In this document: one piece after another, positions 1 through 8,769 of the stretch | Position numbering within the stretch: position 1 is the stretch's first letter | How the letters are laid out: each line of letters opens with the position of its first letter | From: Marinimicrobium agarilyticum DSM 16975 | GTDB lineage: Bacteria; Pseudomonadota; Gammaproteobacteria; Pseudomonadales; Cellvibrionaceae | DNA: 64,000 bases | Direction of reading: 5' to 3' | Assembly (NCBI RefSeq): GCF_000423345.1 | Contig: NZ_AUHU01000016.1 | Coordinates: 7,501-71,500, forward strand | Notes under the pieces: generated by a model | What the model was told of the DNA's origin: nothing | Seen by the model: the letters and a program-made list of their open reading frames with translations, nothing else | The model's database searches: none | Position numbers and translations under genes: made by a program

Positions 1-157
1 GCTGCGCTCTCAAACTGGATTGAATAGGTAGCCCCACGGGGCCAACGAAAAAGGGCTGTCAAGATACCGAATCCGGCCGTAAAAACAAGGGCATGGACGG
101 CATTCGGCGCCAATATGGCTCACTGTTTATTTACGGGGTGCTATTAAGCTGGATTTC

Positions 158-166
158 TGTTATAAC
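158..166 (+). promoter_or_regulatory. Extended -10 promoter of the M23 peptidase / anmK pair
   Basis: TG at 158-159, one base, then TATAAC at 161-166 gives an extended -10 element about 40 bases before the peptidase start. No good -35 is visible at the usual distance, which extended -10 promoters tolerate. The rest of 1-208 shows no open frame on either strand. In many relatives tyrS is transcribed away from here, but its coding region is not inside the window. Confidence 0.45.
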
Positions 167-208
167 TTAAGGCAACAGCCACACTTAGATAACGGGTTTA
201 AGTTTTCC

Positions 209-1630
209 ATGGAACCCTCTGAAAACACGAACAAAAAACGCCTTTCAGCCTTCGTGCGCCAATATCCACGCGGCCACGTAATGGCGGCAAGCTCCCTTTT
301 TGTGGGGCTGGCCCTACTATTGGCGCTGTCCTCAACCGGGGAAGAGGCGAAATCCGAGCGTCAAAGCCAACCGCTGGCGCTCAATCTGACCAAGTCTGAA
401 GCGTCCTTCGACACTGAGACCGCTCCCCTATTGCGGGTCGGGGCCGAACAGCCGGAACCACAGGCCGTTGAGTCTGCCGTTTCAGAGCCGGCTGAACCGC
501 CGCCCGAAATGAATCGCACCACCTATACCGTCAAGTCCGGGGACAGCCTTTCCGTACTGTTCAAACGCGCCGGCCTCACCGACCGCGACCTCTACGAGCT
601 GATTGACCAAGCACCGGAGGCTCGGGCGCTACGTCGTATCATGCCGGGCAACGAAATCACGTTCGCCCTCTCCCAAGACGGCCAGTTGGAAGAGCTGATT
701 TACCAGCGCGACCGACTGCGCAGCCTTCGGTTCACGCGAACAGAGGGCAGCTTCGACGCCGAGGAGCTGGAGCGCACGCCTGACGTGCAGATCGCTTATC
801 GACGCGCCACTATCGACAGCTCCCTGTTTCTAGCCGGCCAAGCGGCCGGCATGACAGACAACCTCACCATGGAGCTTGCCGGCATTTTTGGCTGGGATAT
901 CGACTTCATTCTGGATATCCGCCGGGGCGACACCTTCAGTGTCTTGTTTGAAGAGCACTTCCTGGACGGTGAAAAAATCGGCAATGGCCCTATACTCGCC
1001 GCTCAGTTCACCAACCGGGGCAAGACCTTTGAAGCCGTGCGCTACGTCGATGCCAGCGGCGACTCCAACTACTACACTCCCGAAGGCCGCAGTATGCGGC
1101 GCGCCTTTTTGCGCACTCCAGTGGAGTTCACTCGGATCAGTTCGCCTTTCAACCCCAATCGACGACATCCGGTGCTCAACACCATCCGGGCTCACAAAGG
1201 TACGGACTATGCGGCCCCGCGTGGCACGCCGGTCCAGGCTTCTGGAGACGGCCGGGTAAAGTTTGCCGGGCGCAAAGGTGGCTACGGAAACACGATCATT
1301 GTTCAGCACGGCCAGACTTACCAGACCCTGTATGCCCACCTCAACGGCTTCCGCCGGGGCGTGCGCTCGGGAACTCGGGTCAAGCAGGGGCAAACCATCG
1401 GCTATGTCGGCTCCACGGGTCTCGCTACCGGCCCTCATCTGCACTACGAGTTTTACGTGAACGGCGCGGTTCGCAACCCTGTCACCGTGGAACTGCCGCA
1501 AGCGGAATCGGTACCCTCATCAGAAATGGCGCGCTTCGAATCACAGGTTCAACCGATTATCGCCGAGCTTGAGAAATACCAACGCGATACCCAACTGGCA
1601 GGCCTGAGCAACGATCTCCAGGTCAACTGA
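209..1630 (+). CDS. M23 family peptidoglycan endopeptidase (MepM/OapA-like)
   Basis: A 473-residue cell-wall hydrolase expected to cut DD-crosslinks in peptidoglycan from the periplasm. Residues about 24-42 form one hydrophobic membrane anchor. A LysM/OapA-like segment (TYTVKSGDSLSVLFKRAG) follows near residue 105. The C-terminal half is an M23 (LytM) domain with the zinc-binding HKGTDYAAP motif near residue 330 and GPHLHYEFYVNG near 410, so the His/Asp/His ligands are intact. It overlaps anmK by one base (TGATG), so the two are translationally coupled: one opens the wall, the other recycles anhydro-MurNAc. This order is common in gammaproteobacteria. Confidence 0.93.
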   Translation: MEPSENTNKKRLSAFVRQYPRGHVMAASSLFVGLALLLALSSTGEEAKSERQSQPLALNLTKSEASFDTETAPLLRVGAEQPEPQAVESAVSEPAEPPPEMNRTTYTVKSGDSLSVLFKRAGLTDRDLYELIDQAPEARALRRIMPGNEITFALSQDGQLEELIYQRDRLRSLRFTRTEGSFDAEELERTPDVQIAYRRATIDSSLFLAGQAAGMTDNLTMELAGIFGWDIDFILDIRRGDTFSVLFEEHFLDGEKIGNGPILAAQFTNRGKTFEAVRYVDASGDSNYYTPEGRSMRRAFLRTPVEFTRISSPFNPNRRHPVLNTIRAHKGTDYAAPRGTPVQASGDGRVKFAGRKGGYGNTIIVQHGQTYQTLYAHLNGFRRGVRSGTRVKQGQTIGYVGSTGLATGPHLHYEFYVNGAVRNPVTVELPQAESVPSSEMARFESQVQPIIAELEKYQRDTQLAGLSNDLQVN

Positions 1631-2757
1631 TGCCGAAGCGAGAGCTTTATATCGGCCTCATTTCCGGCACCAGCGCCGACGCCATTGATGCGGCCCTGGT
1701 GGATTTCGCACCGCCGGTGCCGAATCTTGTCGCCCACCACAGCGAACCACTGGATGTCACTACCAAAGCCAGTATCCACCAGCTGGCCCATTCCGGCGCC
1801 GACGAAATTGACCGCGCCGGAGACCTGGACCATAAGCTAGGGCTGTCGTTTGCTCAAGCCGCCAACCGGCTGATTGAAAAGGCCGGTTTGTCAGCGAACG
1901 ATATCTCAGCCATCGGAAGCCATGGGCAGACGCTTCGCCATCGCCCCCCCGGCAACGGGAAAACGGCGCCGTTCACCTTCCAGGTGGCCGACCCCAACCT
2001 GATCGCACACCATACCGGCGTTACCACGGTCGCCGATTTTCGGCGCCGCGATATGGCGGCTGGAGGCCATGGCGCGCCACTGGTCCCCGCTCTGCACCAG
2101 GCACTGTTCCAAAGTGATACCATCGACCGGGCCGTAGTCAATATCGGCGGCGTTGCCAACATCACCTGCTTGCCAGCGAGCGGGGATGTCACCGGCTTTG
2201 ATACCGGACCCGGAAATAACTTGATGGACGCCTGGATTCAGCGAAGCCTGGGTAAAGCCTACGATGAAGACGGTCAGTGGGCCGCCAGCGGAACTCTCAA
2301 CGCCCCACTGCTTCACGCCCTGCTGAGCCACCCCTTTTTTAAAGTCAGCCCCCCGAAAAGCACCGGCCCGGAAGACTTTCACTTGGCGTGGCTGGATGAC
2401 TGCTTGTTACAGCTGAGCGAGACCCTAAAGCCGGAGGATGTACAGGCCACGTTGCTTGCCTTGACCGCGCGCACCATCACCGACGGCCTGCTATTGATGC
2501 AAAGCCGGAAGAGCGAGGTGTACCTCTGTGGTGGAGGCGCTCACAATGGCCGGCTGAAGAGCGCATTGAGCGCCCTGCTTCCCAATGCCTATGTGGCAAA
2601 GACCGACGACCTGGGCCTGGCCGCCGACTGGGTGGAAGCCGTCTCTTTCGCCTGGATGGCAAGACAAACCCTCAAGGGGTTAACCAGCAACCTGCCAGCA
2701 GTCACTGGAGCTTCGGCACCACAGGTTTTGGGGGGTATTTACCCGGCCCTGCGATAA
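1630..2757 (+). CDS. anmK: Anhydro-N-acetylmuramic acid kinase
   Basis: AnmK phosphorylates and opens 1,6-anhydro-MurNAc from cell-wall turnover to give MurNAc-6-phosphate in the cytoplasm. The 375 residues match the family length. The N-terminal phosphate-binding signature GLISGTSADAIDAAL, the GSHGQTLRHRP motif, NIGGVANIT and the DTGPGN motif are all present. The usual signature reads GTSMDG; here it is GTSADA, a mild deviation. The start overlaps the stop of the upstream peptidase. The gene converges on erpA, with no strong terminator in the 27-base gap. Confidence 0.95.
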   Translation: MPKRELYIGLISGTSADAIDAALVDFAPPVPNLVAHHSEPLDVTTKASIHQLAHSGADEIDRAGDLDHKLGLSFAQAANRLIEKAGLSANDISAIGSHGQTLRHRPPGNGKTAPFTFQVADPNLIAHHTGVTTVADFRRRDMAAGGHGAPLVPALHQALFQSDTIDRAVVNIGGVANITCLPASGDVTGFDTGPGNNLMDAWIQRSLGKAYDEDGQWAASGTLNAPLLHALLSHPFFKVSPPKSTGPEDFHLAWLDDCLLQLSETLKPEDVQATLLALTARTITDGLLLMQSRKSEVYLCGGGAHNGRLKSALSALLPNAYVAKTDDLGLAADWVEAVSFAWMARQTLKGLTSNLPAVTGASAPQVLGGIYPALR

Positions 2758-2784
2758 TGGCCCGGGCTGAGAGAGGCGAAAAGA

Positions 2785-3141
2785 TCAGATAGAAAAGGAA
2801 GAACCACAACCACAGGTACTCGCGGCATTTGGGTTTTCAATGACAAACTTGGCCCCGTTAAGGTCCTCACGGTAATCTACCCGAGCCCCCAACAAGTAGG
2901 GGTAGCTCATGGCATCGACCAACACTTTAACGCCGTCCTGATCGACCACCGCATCGTCTTCAGCGGCCACTTCGTCGAACGCAAAACCGTACTGAAACCC
3001 GGAGCATCCACCGCCGGTGATAAACACCCGCAATTTCAAATCCGGATTGCCTTCCTCGTCGACGAGGCTGCGAACTTTGGCCACAGCACTGGAGGTGACT
3101 TCCAGCACCGAGCCGGGTACAAAAATTTCAGGCGCAGACAT
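2785..3141 (-). CDS. erpA: Iron-sulfur cluster insertion protein ErpA
   Basis: An A-type carrier that delivers Fe-S clusters to apoproteins such as IspG/IspH. With the start at the MSAPEIF methionine it is 118 residues, normal for the family. The three conserved cysteines are present: one in [14 protein letters not shown] and two in the C-terminal CGCGSSF motif. An upstream in-frame start would add eight residues with no homology value, so it was not used. It is the last gene of the minus-strand run argC, DUF6776, bactofilin, erpA. Confidence 0.95.
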   Translation of the reverse strand: MSAPEIFVPGSVLEVTSSAVAKVRSLVDEEGNPDLKLRVFITGGGCSGFQYGFAFDEVAAEDDAVVDQDGVKVLVDAMSYPYLLGARVDYREDLNGAKFVIENPNAASTCGCGSSFSI

Positions 3142-3197
3142 TGATGACTCCAATGATGACTTCAACAGGCATTATACGTCTTACCCGACCTTTTTAG

Positions 3198-3614
3198 TCA
3201 AGTATTAGCCGCCGCCTTCACATCCGCTCCGGGCTGTTCCGACGTTTCACCTCTGGACGACTTTTTCTGACCCTCTGCGCCACTGTAGACCAGGCTGCCG
3301 TTAACCTGCGCCCCCTTGACCATTTCGATCAGCTGGTAGTGAACATTGCCTTCCACCACCGCCTTGGCGGCCAACTCTACATGTTTGGTCGAATGGACGT
3401 TGCCGTTAACCTTTCCGTTGATAATCACCATGGGGACGCGAATCTCTCCTTCAACGGAGCCCTTCTCGGCCACGACCAGCTTAGCGTCATTCCCGCTCTC
3501 CGCGATAATGTTGCCCACCACTGTCCCTTCAATTTGCAGGTCTCCGGTAAAGTGCAGGTCGCCCACCACTTTGGTGCCACGTGAAATCAGCGTGTGATTG
3601 TTTGAAAATGCCAT
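3198..3614 (-). CDS. Bactofilin (polymer-forming cytoskeletal protein)
   Basis: A 138-residue protein with the bactofilin core, a right-handed beta-helix built from short repeats (GDLHFTGDLQIEGTVVGNI, AEKGSVEGEIRVPMVIINGK). Bactofilins self-assemble into nucleotide-free filaments under the inner membrane that guide cell-wall or appendage placement. The polar C-terminal tail (about residues 110-138, rich in Ser, Gly and Glu) is typical. It lies 38 bases after the DUF6776 gene and 56 bases before erpA, so probably one transcript. The M23 peptidase nearby fits the frequent bactofilin/M23 pairing. Confidence 0.92.
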   Translation of the reverse strand: MAFSNNHTLISRGTKVVGDLHFTGDLQIEGTVVGNIIAESGNDAKLVVAEKGSVEGEIRVPMVIINGKVNGNVHSTKHVELAAKAVVEGNVHYQLIEMVKGAQVNGSLVYSGAEGQKKSSRGETSEQPGADVKAAANT

Positions 3615-3652
3615 AGCGTTGCCTTTTTATTAACCACGTAATCAGCGTTGGG

Positions 3653-4393
3653 TTACAGTTCCTGAACCAACCAGCCGAATTTCTTTTCCACCGTCTGAGA
3701 ATCGCGTCCGGTGGAGCGCGCCACCAACTCGATTCGTTCGGGCTCAAAACCCTCGGGAAGGGTCAAGCGTCCCTCGATATTCTGAAAGTAGCGAAACCTC
3801 AGCCGAATCTCTTCGTTCTCGACCTGCTCGGAAATCTGATGCAACGACAGTGTTTCCGTCTGCTGATTCCGGCGTCCGACGATTTTGAACACCAGATAAC
3901 CACTGAGCACTTGATGATCGGTCGCGAGCTGCTGCACCACCAGTTTGTATTCGAACTGCCGCGGAATGCCGGTTGCCAACACATTCAGGGACCCGATTGT
4001 GAGCCCGGTATTGTTGTCCCCGGGCGCCATCAGGCCGCGATAGAAGGTGATATCTTCCTCCAACGCGGCAATTTCTTCCTTCAGGGCGATCACCTGGTTG
4101 CGCATTTCCTCGGACGCCTGCTGATCCACCTCGGACCCCAGCCGCAAGTTGGCCACCTGCTGACGCAACTTCTCAGACTCTTCGGTCAGCGCGGCCACCT
4201 CCTGTCTCAGTTGGTTGCGCTCAATCACCGCATCCGCCTGCTCAGTGGCCCCCTGTTGGTGCCCCCAGTAGTAACTCGCCACCACGGCCGCGGCCACCAG
4301 GATCAATAAAACCAGGGTGATCACCACGCGCCTGACGGGGCGATATGGCACCACGACCATCCGATGCTGCTTACTGCCTTTCACTTCTGCCAT
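3653..4393 (-). CDS. DUF6776 family membrane coiled-coil protein
   Basis: A 246-residue protein of unknown function. It has a basic N-terminus, one transmembrane helix (residues about 25-45, VVITLVLLILVAAAVVASYY), a long heptad-rich coiled coil (about 50-115) and a C-terminal beta-rich periplasmic domain ending FGWLVQEL. The MAEVKGSKQ start was preferred to one 30 residues upstream because the extra residues would run into the argC end region. Its constant position between argC and the bactofilin gene suggests a role with the bactofilin at the envelope; this is inference. Confidence 0.8.
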   Translation of the reverse strand: MAEVKGSKQHRMVVVPYRPVRRVVITLVLLILVAAAVVASYYWGHQQGATEQADAVIERNQLRQEVAALTEESEKLRQQVANLRLGSEVDQQASEEMRNQVIALKEEIAALEEDITFYRGLMAPGDNNTGLTIGSLNVLATGIPRQFEYKLVVQQLATDHQVLSGYLVFKIVGRRNQQTETLSLHQISEQVENEEIRLRFRYFQNIEGRLTLPEGFEPERIELVARSTGRDSQTVEKKFGWLVQEL

Positions 4394-4439
4394 AGGAGCG
4401 GTGCCCTCTTTGAAATCACCTCGACGGCCCGGCAGAGGA

Positions 4440-5486
4440 TCATGGCAGTAGCGCCACAAGATCCAGCCCGGCGGTCTCTTCAAAACCGAACATGATATTC
4501 ATGTTCTGCACCGCCTGCCCCGAGGCCCCCTTGGTCAGGTTATCGATCACGGAGAGCACCACGAGCGTATCACGATCTTGTGGGCGAAAAACGGAAATAC
4601 GGCAAAGATTCGACCCTTTCACCGAGCGGGTTTGCGGGTGCGAGCCCGCCGGTAGCACATCGACAAAGGGCTCGTCGGCAAAACGCTGCTCGTAGAGTGC
4701 CTGCAAATCAGGAAGCGCCTCGGGCGCAAGCGCCCGACTGTACAGTGTGGCATGGATGCCGCGAATCATGGGTAGAAGGTGCGGAACGAAGGTCACCCGC
4801 GCCGGGTCCGCCGCTTTGGGCTGAACATCACGCAGGCCCTGCTCGATTTCCGGCAGGTGCCGGTGGCCATTCGCGGCGTACGCTTTAAAGCTATCACTCA
4901 CCTCGGTGAGCAGAGTATCCACCTTGGCCTGACGGCCAGCGCCGGTCGCACCACTCGCGGCACTGACGATCAGATTGTCGGTAGTCACCAGATTCTGCTC
5001 GAGTAATGGCAGAAAGCCCAGTTGCGCCGCCGTTGGATAACAGCCGGGGCAGGCCACCAGGCGCGCGGAGCGAATGGCCTCCCGATTCACCTCAGGCAAT
5101 CCGTACACCGCCTGAGTGACGAGCTCGGGGCAACCGTGGGCCTGGCCGTACCACTGGCCCCACAATTCGGTGTCCCTTAGCCGGAAGTCAGCGGAAAGGT
5201 CAATCACTCGCGTGTTGGTCTCCAGAAGCGCCGGCATCAAATTTTGCGCCACGCCGTGCGGGGTGGCAAAAAACACCACATCGCACTCTCCCAGACGCCT
5301 GACGTCCGGTTCGGAAAACGCAAGCTCAGTGTGACCGCGCAGGTTGGGGTACAGATCGGCCACGGGGATACCGGCTTCCGCCCGGGAGGTGATCACGGAA
5401 ACATTCGCCTCCGGATGCTTCACCAACAAACGCAGCAGCTCAACCCCGGTATAGCCGGTGCCGCCCACAATACCCACGTTAATCAC
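4440..5486 (-). CDS. argC: N-acetyl-gamma-glutamyl-phosphate reductase
   Basis: ArgC reduces N-acetylglutamyl-phosphate to the semialdehyde with NADPH in arginine biosynthesis. The GTG start at 5486 gives [20 protein letters not shown], the Rossmann signature at the very N-terminus, with a GAGAGG-type ribosome site upstream; a longer frame adds 31 unrelated residues. The catalytic cysteine sits in [11 protein letters not shown] and the protein is 348 residues, as expected. It heads the minus-strand group that continues with DUF6776, bactofilin and erpA. Confidence 0.95.
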   Translation of the reverse strand: MINVGIVGGTGYTGVELLRLLVKHPEANVSVITSRAEAGIPVADLYPNLRGHTELAFSEPDVRRLGECDVVFFATPHGVAQNLMPALLETNTRVIDLSADFRLRDTELWGQWYGQAHGCPELVTQAVYGLPEVNREAIRSARLVACPGCYPTAAQLGFLPLLEQNLVTTDNLIVSAASGATGAGRQAKVDTLLTEVSDSFKAYAANGHRHLPEIEQGLRDVQPKAADPARVTFVPHLLPMIRGIHATLYSRALAPEALPDLQALYEQRFADEPFVDVLPAGSHPQTRSVKGSNLCRISVFRPQDRDTLVVLSVIDNLTKGASGQAVQNMNIMFGFEETAGLDLVALLP

Positions 5487-5535
5487 AAACAAACCCTCTC
5501 TGTCACAAAACCAAGAATCGTCACGGGTGGGAGCC

Positions 5536-5566
5536 TTGGCCCCCGAACCTTCAAACGGCCTATAAT
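5536..5566 (+). promoter_or_regulatory. Probable sigma70 promoter of the ClC gene
   Basis: A perfect TATAAT lies at 5561-5566, with a weak TTGGCC at 5536-5541 (spacing 19, longer than ideal). It lies in the argC/ClC divergent gap, about 63 bases before the ClC start. The -10 is convincing; the -35 is not. Confidence 0.45.
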
Positions 5567-5628
5567 ACGGACCTTGCACCGAAACCGAAAGTGCCTGAAC
5601 CGAAGTCCGTCAACCGCAAAGGAGCCCC

Positions 5629-7383
5629 ATGCCCGCCGAGTCCCCCCTGGAACGATTGCGCCAGCGCCGCCGAGTCGCTGCCGAACGCTGGCGCAACCGG
5701 CTCGCCCACGTTGACGCGCTACCTCAACTGACCCTGCTGGGGCTGGCGAGCGGCATTCTGGCCGCCGGGGTCATCATCCTGTTTCGCTGGCTGGTCGAGG
5801 GCACCCTCGGGCGCACCCTGCCGGTAAGCGGGGAGCACTTTGAAGGTCTGGCTCCGGAGCTGCGCTTTGCCATGCCGGTAGCCGGTGCGCTGCTGCTGGC
5901 GTTCCTGCTGCACTGGTTCTCCCCCCGCCACCGGGAAACGGGCGTAGGCCATGTCCTCGACCGACTGCACAACCACCAGGGCTACCTGCCCCTGCGCAAC
6001 GCCACGGCGCAATTTTTGGGCGGTGCAATCGCTTTGATGACCGGCCACTCCGCTGGCCGAGAAGGGCCGGCGGTCCATCTGGGGGCGGCCAGCGCCAGTA
6101 AGCTGGGCCAATGGCTGGAGTTGCCCAACAACAGCCTGCGGCCCCTGGTGGCCTGCGGTGTGGCCGCCGCGATTGCCGCCTCTTTCAACACCCCCATGGC
6201 CGGTGTCATCTTCGCCATGGAGGTGGTACTGATGGAATACACCATCGCTGGCTTTATTCCGGTCATTCTGGCGGCGGTGGCGGGCACCACCCTCACCCAA
6301 CTGGCATTCGGACCGGATATCGTCTTTCTGGGTGGCCGGCAGCTCACCGGACACTTGGGGGAACTTCCGGTGATGGCTTTGATGGGCCTGCTGATCGCTG
6401 CCGCGGCCGCCCTCTACATCCGCATTCACTGCCACTGCGCGAAAGCCACCAAACGTTGGTCGCTCTGGGTACGCCTGCCACTGGCTGGACTGATTGCCGG
6501 AGCGGGAGGACTACTGGTTCCCCAAGTCATGGGCATGGGCTATGACACGATTGACAGTGCCCTGGCCGGCCACCTGGAGGGCTCGTTGCTTATCCAGATC
6601 CTGGCCGCCAAGCTGCTGGTGACCGCGCTGATTCTGGGGCTCGGGATACCGGGCGGCGTGATCGGCGCCAGCCTGGTGATGGGCGCCTGCCTGGGAGGGG
6701 CCGCCGGCGTGCTGGCGGCCCACCTGCCCATGGAAGTCAGCGAGCCCGGGGTCTACGCCATTGTCGGGATGAGCGCCATGATGGCGGCCGTTATCAACGC
6801 GCCCCTGGCGGCGATCATCGCTATTCTGGAGCTGACCTATAGCCCCGGCATTCTGTTTCCGGGCATGTTGGTAGTGGTCGTGGCCTGTCTGGCGACCCGG
6901 TGGCTGTTTCGTTGTGAAGGCCTGTTCTCAACGCTTCTGGAGCAGGAGGGCAAGAGCAACCGCCCCCGGCTTATGCAGCAGCTACTCAGCCGCACCGGGG
7001 TCCGGAGTCTGATGCACCGGCGTTTCTGCCACGCCCAGCGCGAGTTGACTCTCACCCAGGCGAAGGGCGTGCTCAAGCTGCAGCCGGAGTGGATTGTGTT
7101 GCAAGAAAAGCAGGTGCTGGTGGAGCCCGCCGCCTTGGTGCGTTATCTTGAACAACAGGCAGAATCCGGTGAAGCCGAGCAGGACGACTCCGCCACGCTG
7201 GACTTGCTGGGCATTCCGGCGCGTCGTCTGGAAATGGTCGCCATTGCCCCCAGCGCCAACCTCTATGAAGCCTGGCAGACTCTGAACAAAGCCCAGGTGG
7301 ATGCCCTGTACGTACCCGCACCGGGCGGGGGCATTGCCGGGCTGGTCACGCGGGACCAGCTCGAAAGCTACTACCGGCTGTAA
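5629..7383 (+). CDS. ClC family chloride channel/antiporter with C-terminal regulatory tail
   Basis: A 584-residue polytopic inner-membrane anion transporter. Residues about 20-440 form the ClC core. The gating glutamate is present in AGREGPAVHLG near residue 145. The canonical first anion-filter motif GSGIP is replaced by ETGVGH near residue 104, and the later GxFxP motif reads GIPGGVIGAS. The tail (about 460-584) ends in a CBS-like segment (VAIAPSANLYEAWQTLNKAQ, then GLVTRDQLESYY). The start has an AAAGGAG ribosome site. hemJ follows after 30 bases, so it may be co-transcribed. Confidence 0.9.
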   Translation: MPAESPLERLRQRRRVAAERWRNRLAHVDALPQLTLLGLASGILAAGVIILFRWLVEGTLGRTLPVSGEHFEGLAPELRFAMPVAGALLLAFLLHWFSPRHRETGVGHVLDRLHNHQGYLPLRNATAQFLGGAIALMTGHSAGREGPAVHLGAASASKLGQWLELPNNSLRPLVACGVAAAIAASFNTPMAGVIFAMEVVLMEYTIAGFIPVILAAVAGTTLTQLAFGPDIVFLGGRQLTGHLGELPVMALMGLLIAAAAALYIRIHCHCAKATKRWSLWVRLPLAGLIAGAGGLLVPQVMGMGYDTIDSALAGHLEGSLLIQILAAKLLVTALILGLGIPGGVIGASLVMGACLGGAAGVLAAHLPMEVSEPGVYAIVGMSAMMAAVINAPLAAIIAILELTYSPGILFPGMLVVVVACLATRWLFRCEGLFSTLLEQEGKSNRPRLMQQLLSRTGVRSLMHRRFCHAQRELTLTQAKGVLKLQPEWIVLQEKQVLVEPAALVRYLEQQAESGEAEQDDSATLDLLGIPARRLEMVAIAPSANLYEAWQTLNKAQVDALYVPAPGGGIAGLVTRDQLESYYRL

Positions 7384-7413
7384 CGCCATTCACTCTTGCC
7401 AACAGGAGAGCCC

Positions 7414-7839
7414 ATGCTCTGGGTCAAAGCCTTTCATCTGATCGCCGTGGTCTGCTGGTTCGCAGCCCTGTTTTATCTGCCGAGACTCTTTGTCTATCAT
7501 GCCATGAGTGAGGACACCACCAGCAGAGAGCGTTTCAAGGTCATGGAGCGCAAGCTGTATCGGGGGATCGCCACCCCGAGCCTGATCGCCACCGTACTGC
7601 TTGGCCTGTGGCTCTCCAGCGGTAACTGGGACTACTATCGCGAAAGTGGCTGGTATTGGTTAAAAATGACACTGGTGGCCATACTGGTGGTCTATCATTT
7701 TGTATGCGGTCAGTTTCTCGTCCAGTTCCGGGAGGACCGATGCCAGCGCAGTCACGTGTTTTTCCGCTGGTTTAACGAGTTTCCGGTGTTTCTGCTGATC
7801 GGCATCATCATACTGGCGGTGGTCAAACCCTGGCACTGA
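7414..7839 (+). CDS. hemJ: Protoporphyrinogen oxidase HemJ
   Basis: HemJ oxidises protoporphyrinogen IX to protoporphyrin IX in the inner membrane during heme synthesis. The 141-residue protein has four hydrophobic helices and the family N-terminus MLWVKAFHLIAVVCWFAALFYLPRLFVYH, with conserved His and Arg residues. The ATG at 7414 follows an AACAGGAG ribosome site, so it is preferred to an upstream in-frame start. It sits close to hemL, another tetrapyrrole gene. Confidence 0.93.
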   Translation: MLWVKAFHLIAVVCWFAALFYLPRLFVYHAMSEDTTSRERFKVMERKLYRGIATPSLIATVLLGLWLSSGNWDYYRESGWYWLKMTLVAILVVYHFVCGQFLVQFREDRCQRSHVFFRWFNEFPVFLLIGIIILAVVKPWH

Positions 7840-7873
7840 CCGATCCGCAAACACCTGTTCCAGGAGGTGCGGC

Positions 7874-8707
7874 ATGACATCCATTGATCAACAGGTACCC
7901 GTGGTTCTCGCGCTATCCAGCCACGACCCCTCGGGATGCACGGGCATCCAGGCCGACATTGAGACCTGTGCCAGCCTGGGTTGCCACTGTACCCCGATCG
8001 TCACCGCCCTCTGCGCCCGCGATACCCGCAGCATCAAAGACCTGCACTATGTCCCGACATCGTTTCTGATTGAGCAGGTGCGGGCCGTCCTGGAAGATGT
8101 CCCCGTAAAAGCGATCAAGCTCGGTTTTCTGGGGCAAATCAACCACATCGAAGCGGTCCACACGATTCTGCGGGACTACCCCAACTTGCCCGTCGTGCTC
8201 GAGCCCACCACCCAACTGGCGGATGGCCCCCCCGCCGAAGCGGAAAGCGTCAGAGCCGCCACCAAAAGCCTGCTGCTGCCCCTGAGCACCTTGGCCACCC
8301 CGGACCTGGTGGAAGCCCACGAGCTTGCCCAACAAGGCGACACTCTCGATGCGTGCGCCCAGGAAATCCTGGAGGCCGGTGGGGAATACACCCTGATAAC
8401 CGGCGCGCGACGCACACAGGAACACTACGAGAACCGGCTTTACAACCGCCAAGGGCTCGTAAAACAATACCGCTGGAAACGGCTGAGCGTTTTCAGTCAC
8501 GGCGGCGGCGCCACGCTATCGGCCAGCATCAGCGCTTACCTCGCCCACGGTCTGCGCCTGATGGATGCCGTGGAGCAGGGTCAGAATTTTACCTGGCATA
8601 CCCTCGAAGCCAGCCGTCGGTTGGGAATGGGCCACAGCATTCCCAACCGGCTTTTCTGGGCCGACCGCAATCATACCGGCAAGCGCGGCCCCGGCGGCGG
8701 TTCCTGA
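7874..8707 (+). CDS. thiD: ThiD-like hydroxymethylpyrimidine (phosphate) kinase, divergent active site
   Basis: A 277-residue ribokinase-fold protein of the HMP/HMP-P kinase family, which makes HMP-pyrophosphate for thiamine. The N-terminus VLALSSHDPSGCTGIQADIE and IKLGFLG fit ThiD. Two motifs do not: the C-terminal anion-hole motif, usually HGSGCT, reads SHGGGAT (residues 208-214), losing the conserved cysteine, and the usual DPV...GG substrate/ATP loop is replaced by LEPTTQLADG. thiE lies 62 bases downstream, which supports a thiamine role. It may be a weakened, altered or regulatory ThiD. Confidence 0.8.
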   Translation: MTSIDQQVPVVLALSSHDPSGCTGIQADIETCASLGCHCTPIVTALCARDTRSIKDLHYVPTSFLIEQVRAVLEDVPVKAIKLGFLGQINHIEAVHTILRDYPNLPVVLEPTTQLADGPPAEAESVRAATKSLLLPLSTLATPDLVEAHELAQQGDTLDACAQEILEAGGEYTLITGARRTQEHYENRLYNRQGLVKQYRWKRLSVFSHGGGATLSASISAYLAHGLRLMDAVEQGQNFTWHTLEASRRLGMGHSIPNRLFWADRNHTGKRGPGGGS

Positions 8708-8769
8708 GGCGAGCGTTTTCCCAAGATGGCTTAAACGGTAAACTGCGCCTCCGTAACCCCGGAGGTGCC

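Noticed and set aside
1-130. N-terminus of a leftward tyrS gene
   Set aside because: Minus-strand ATGs here lead to a stop within about 15 codons, so no tyrS coding sequence lies inside the window.
8353-8769. N-terminal extension of thiE by 139 residues
   Set aside because: The extra residues come from reading thiD in another frame; the ATG at 8770 has a proper GGAGGT site.
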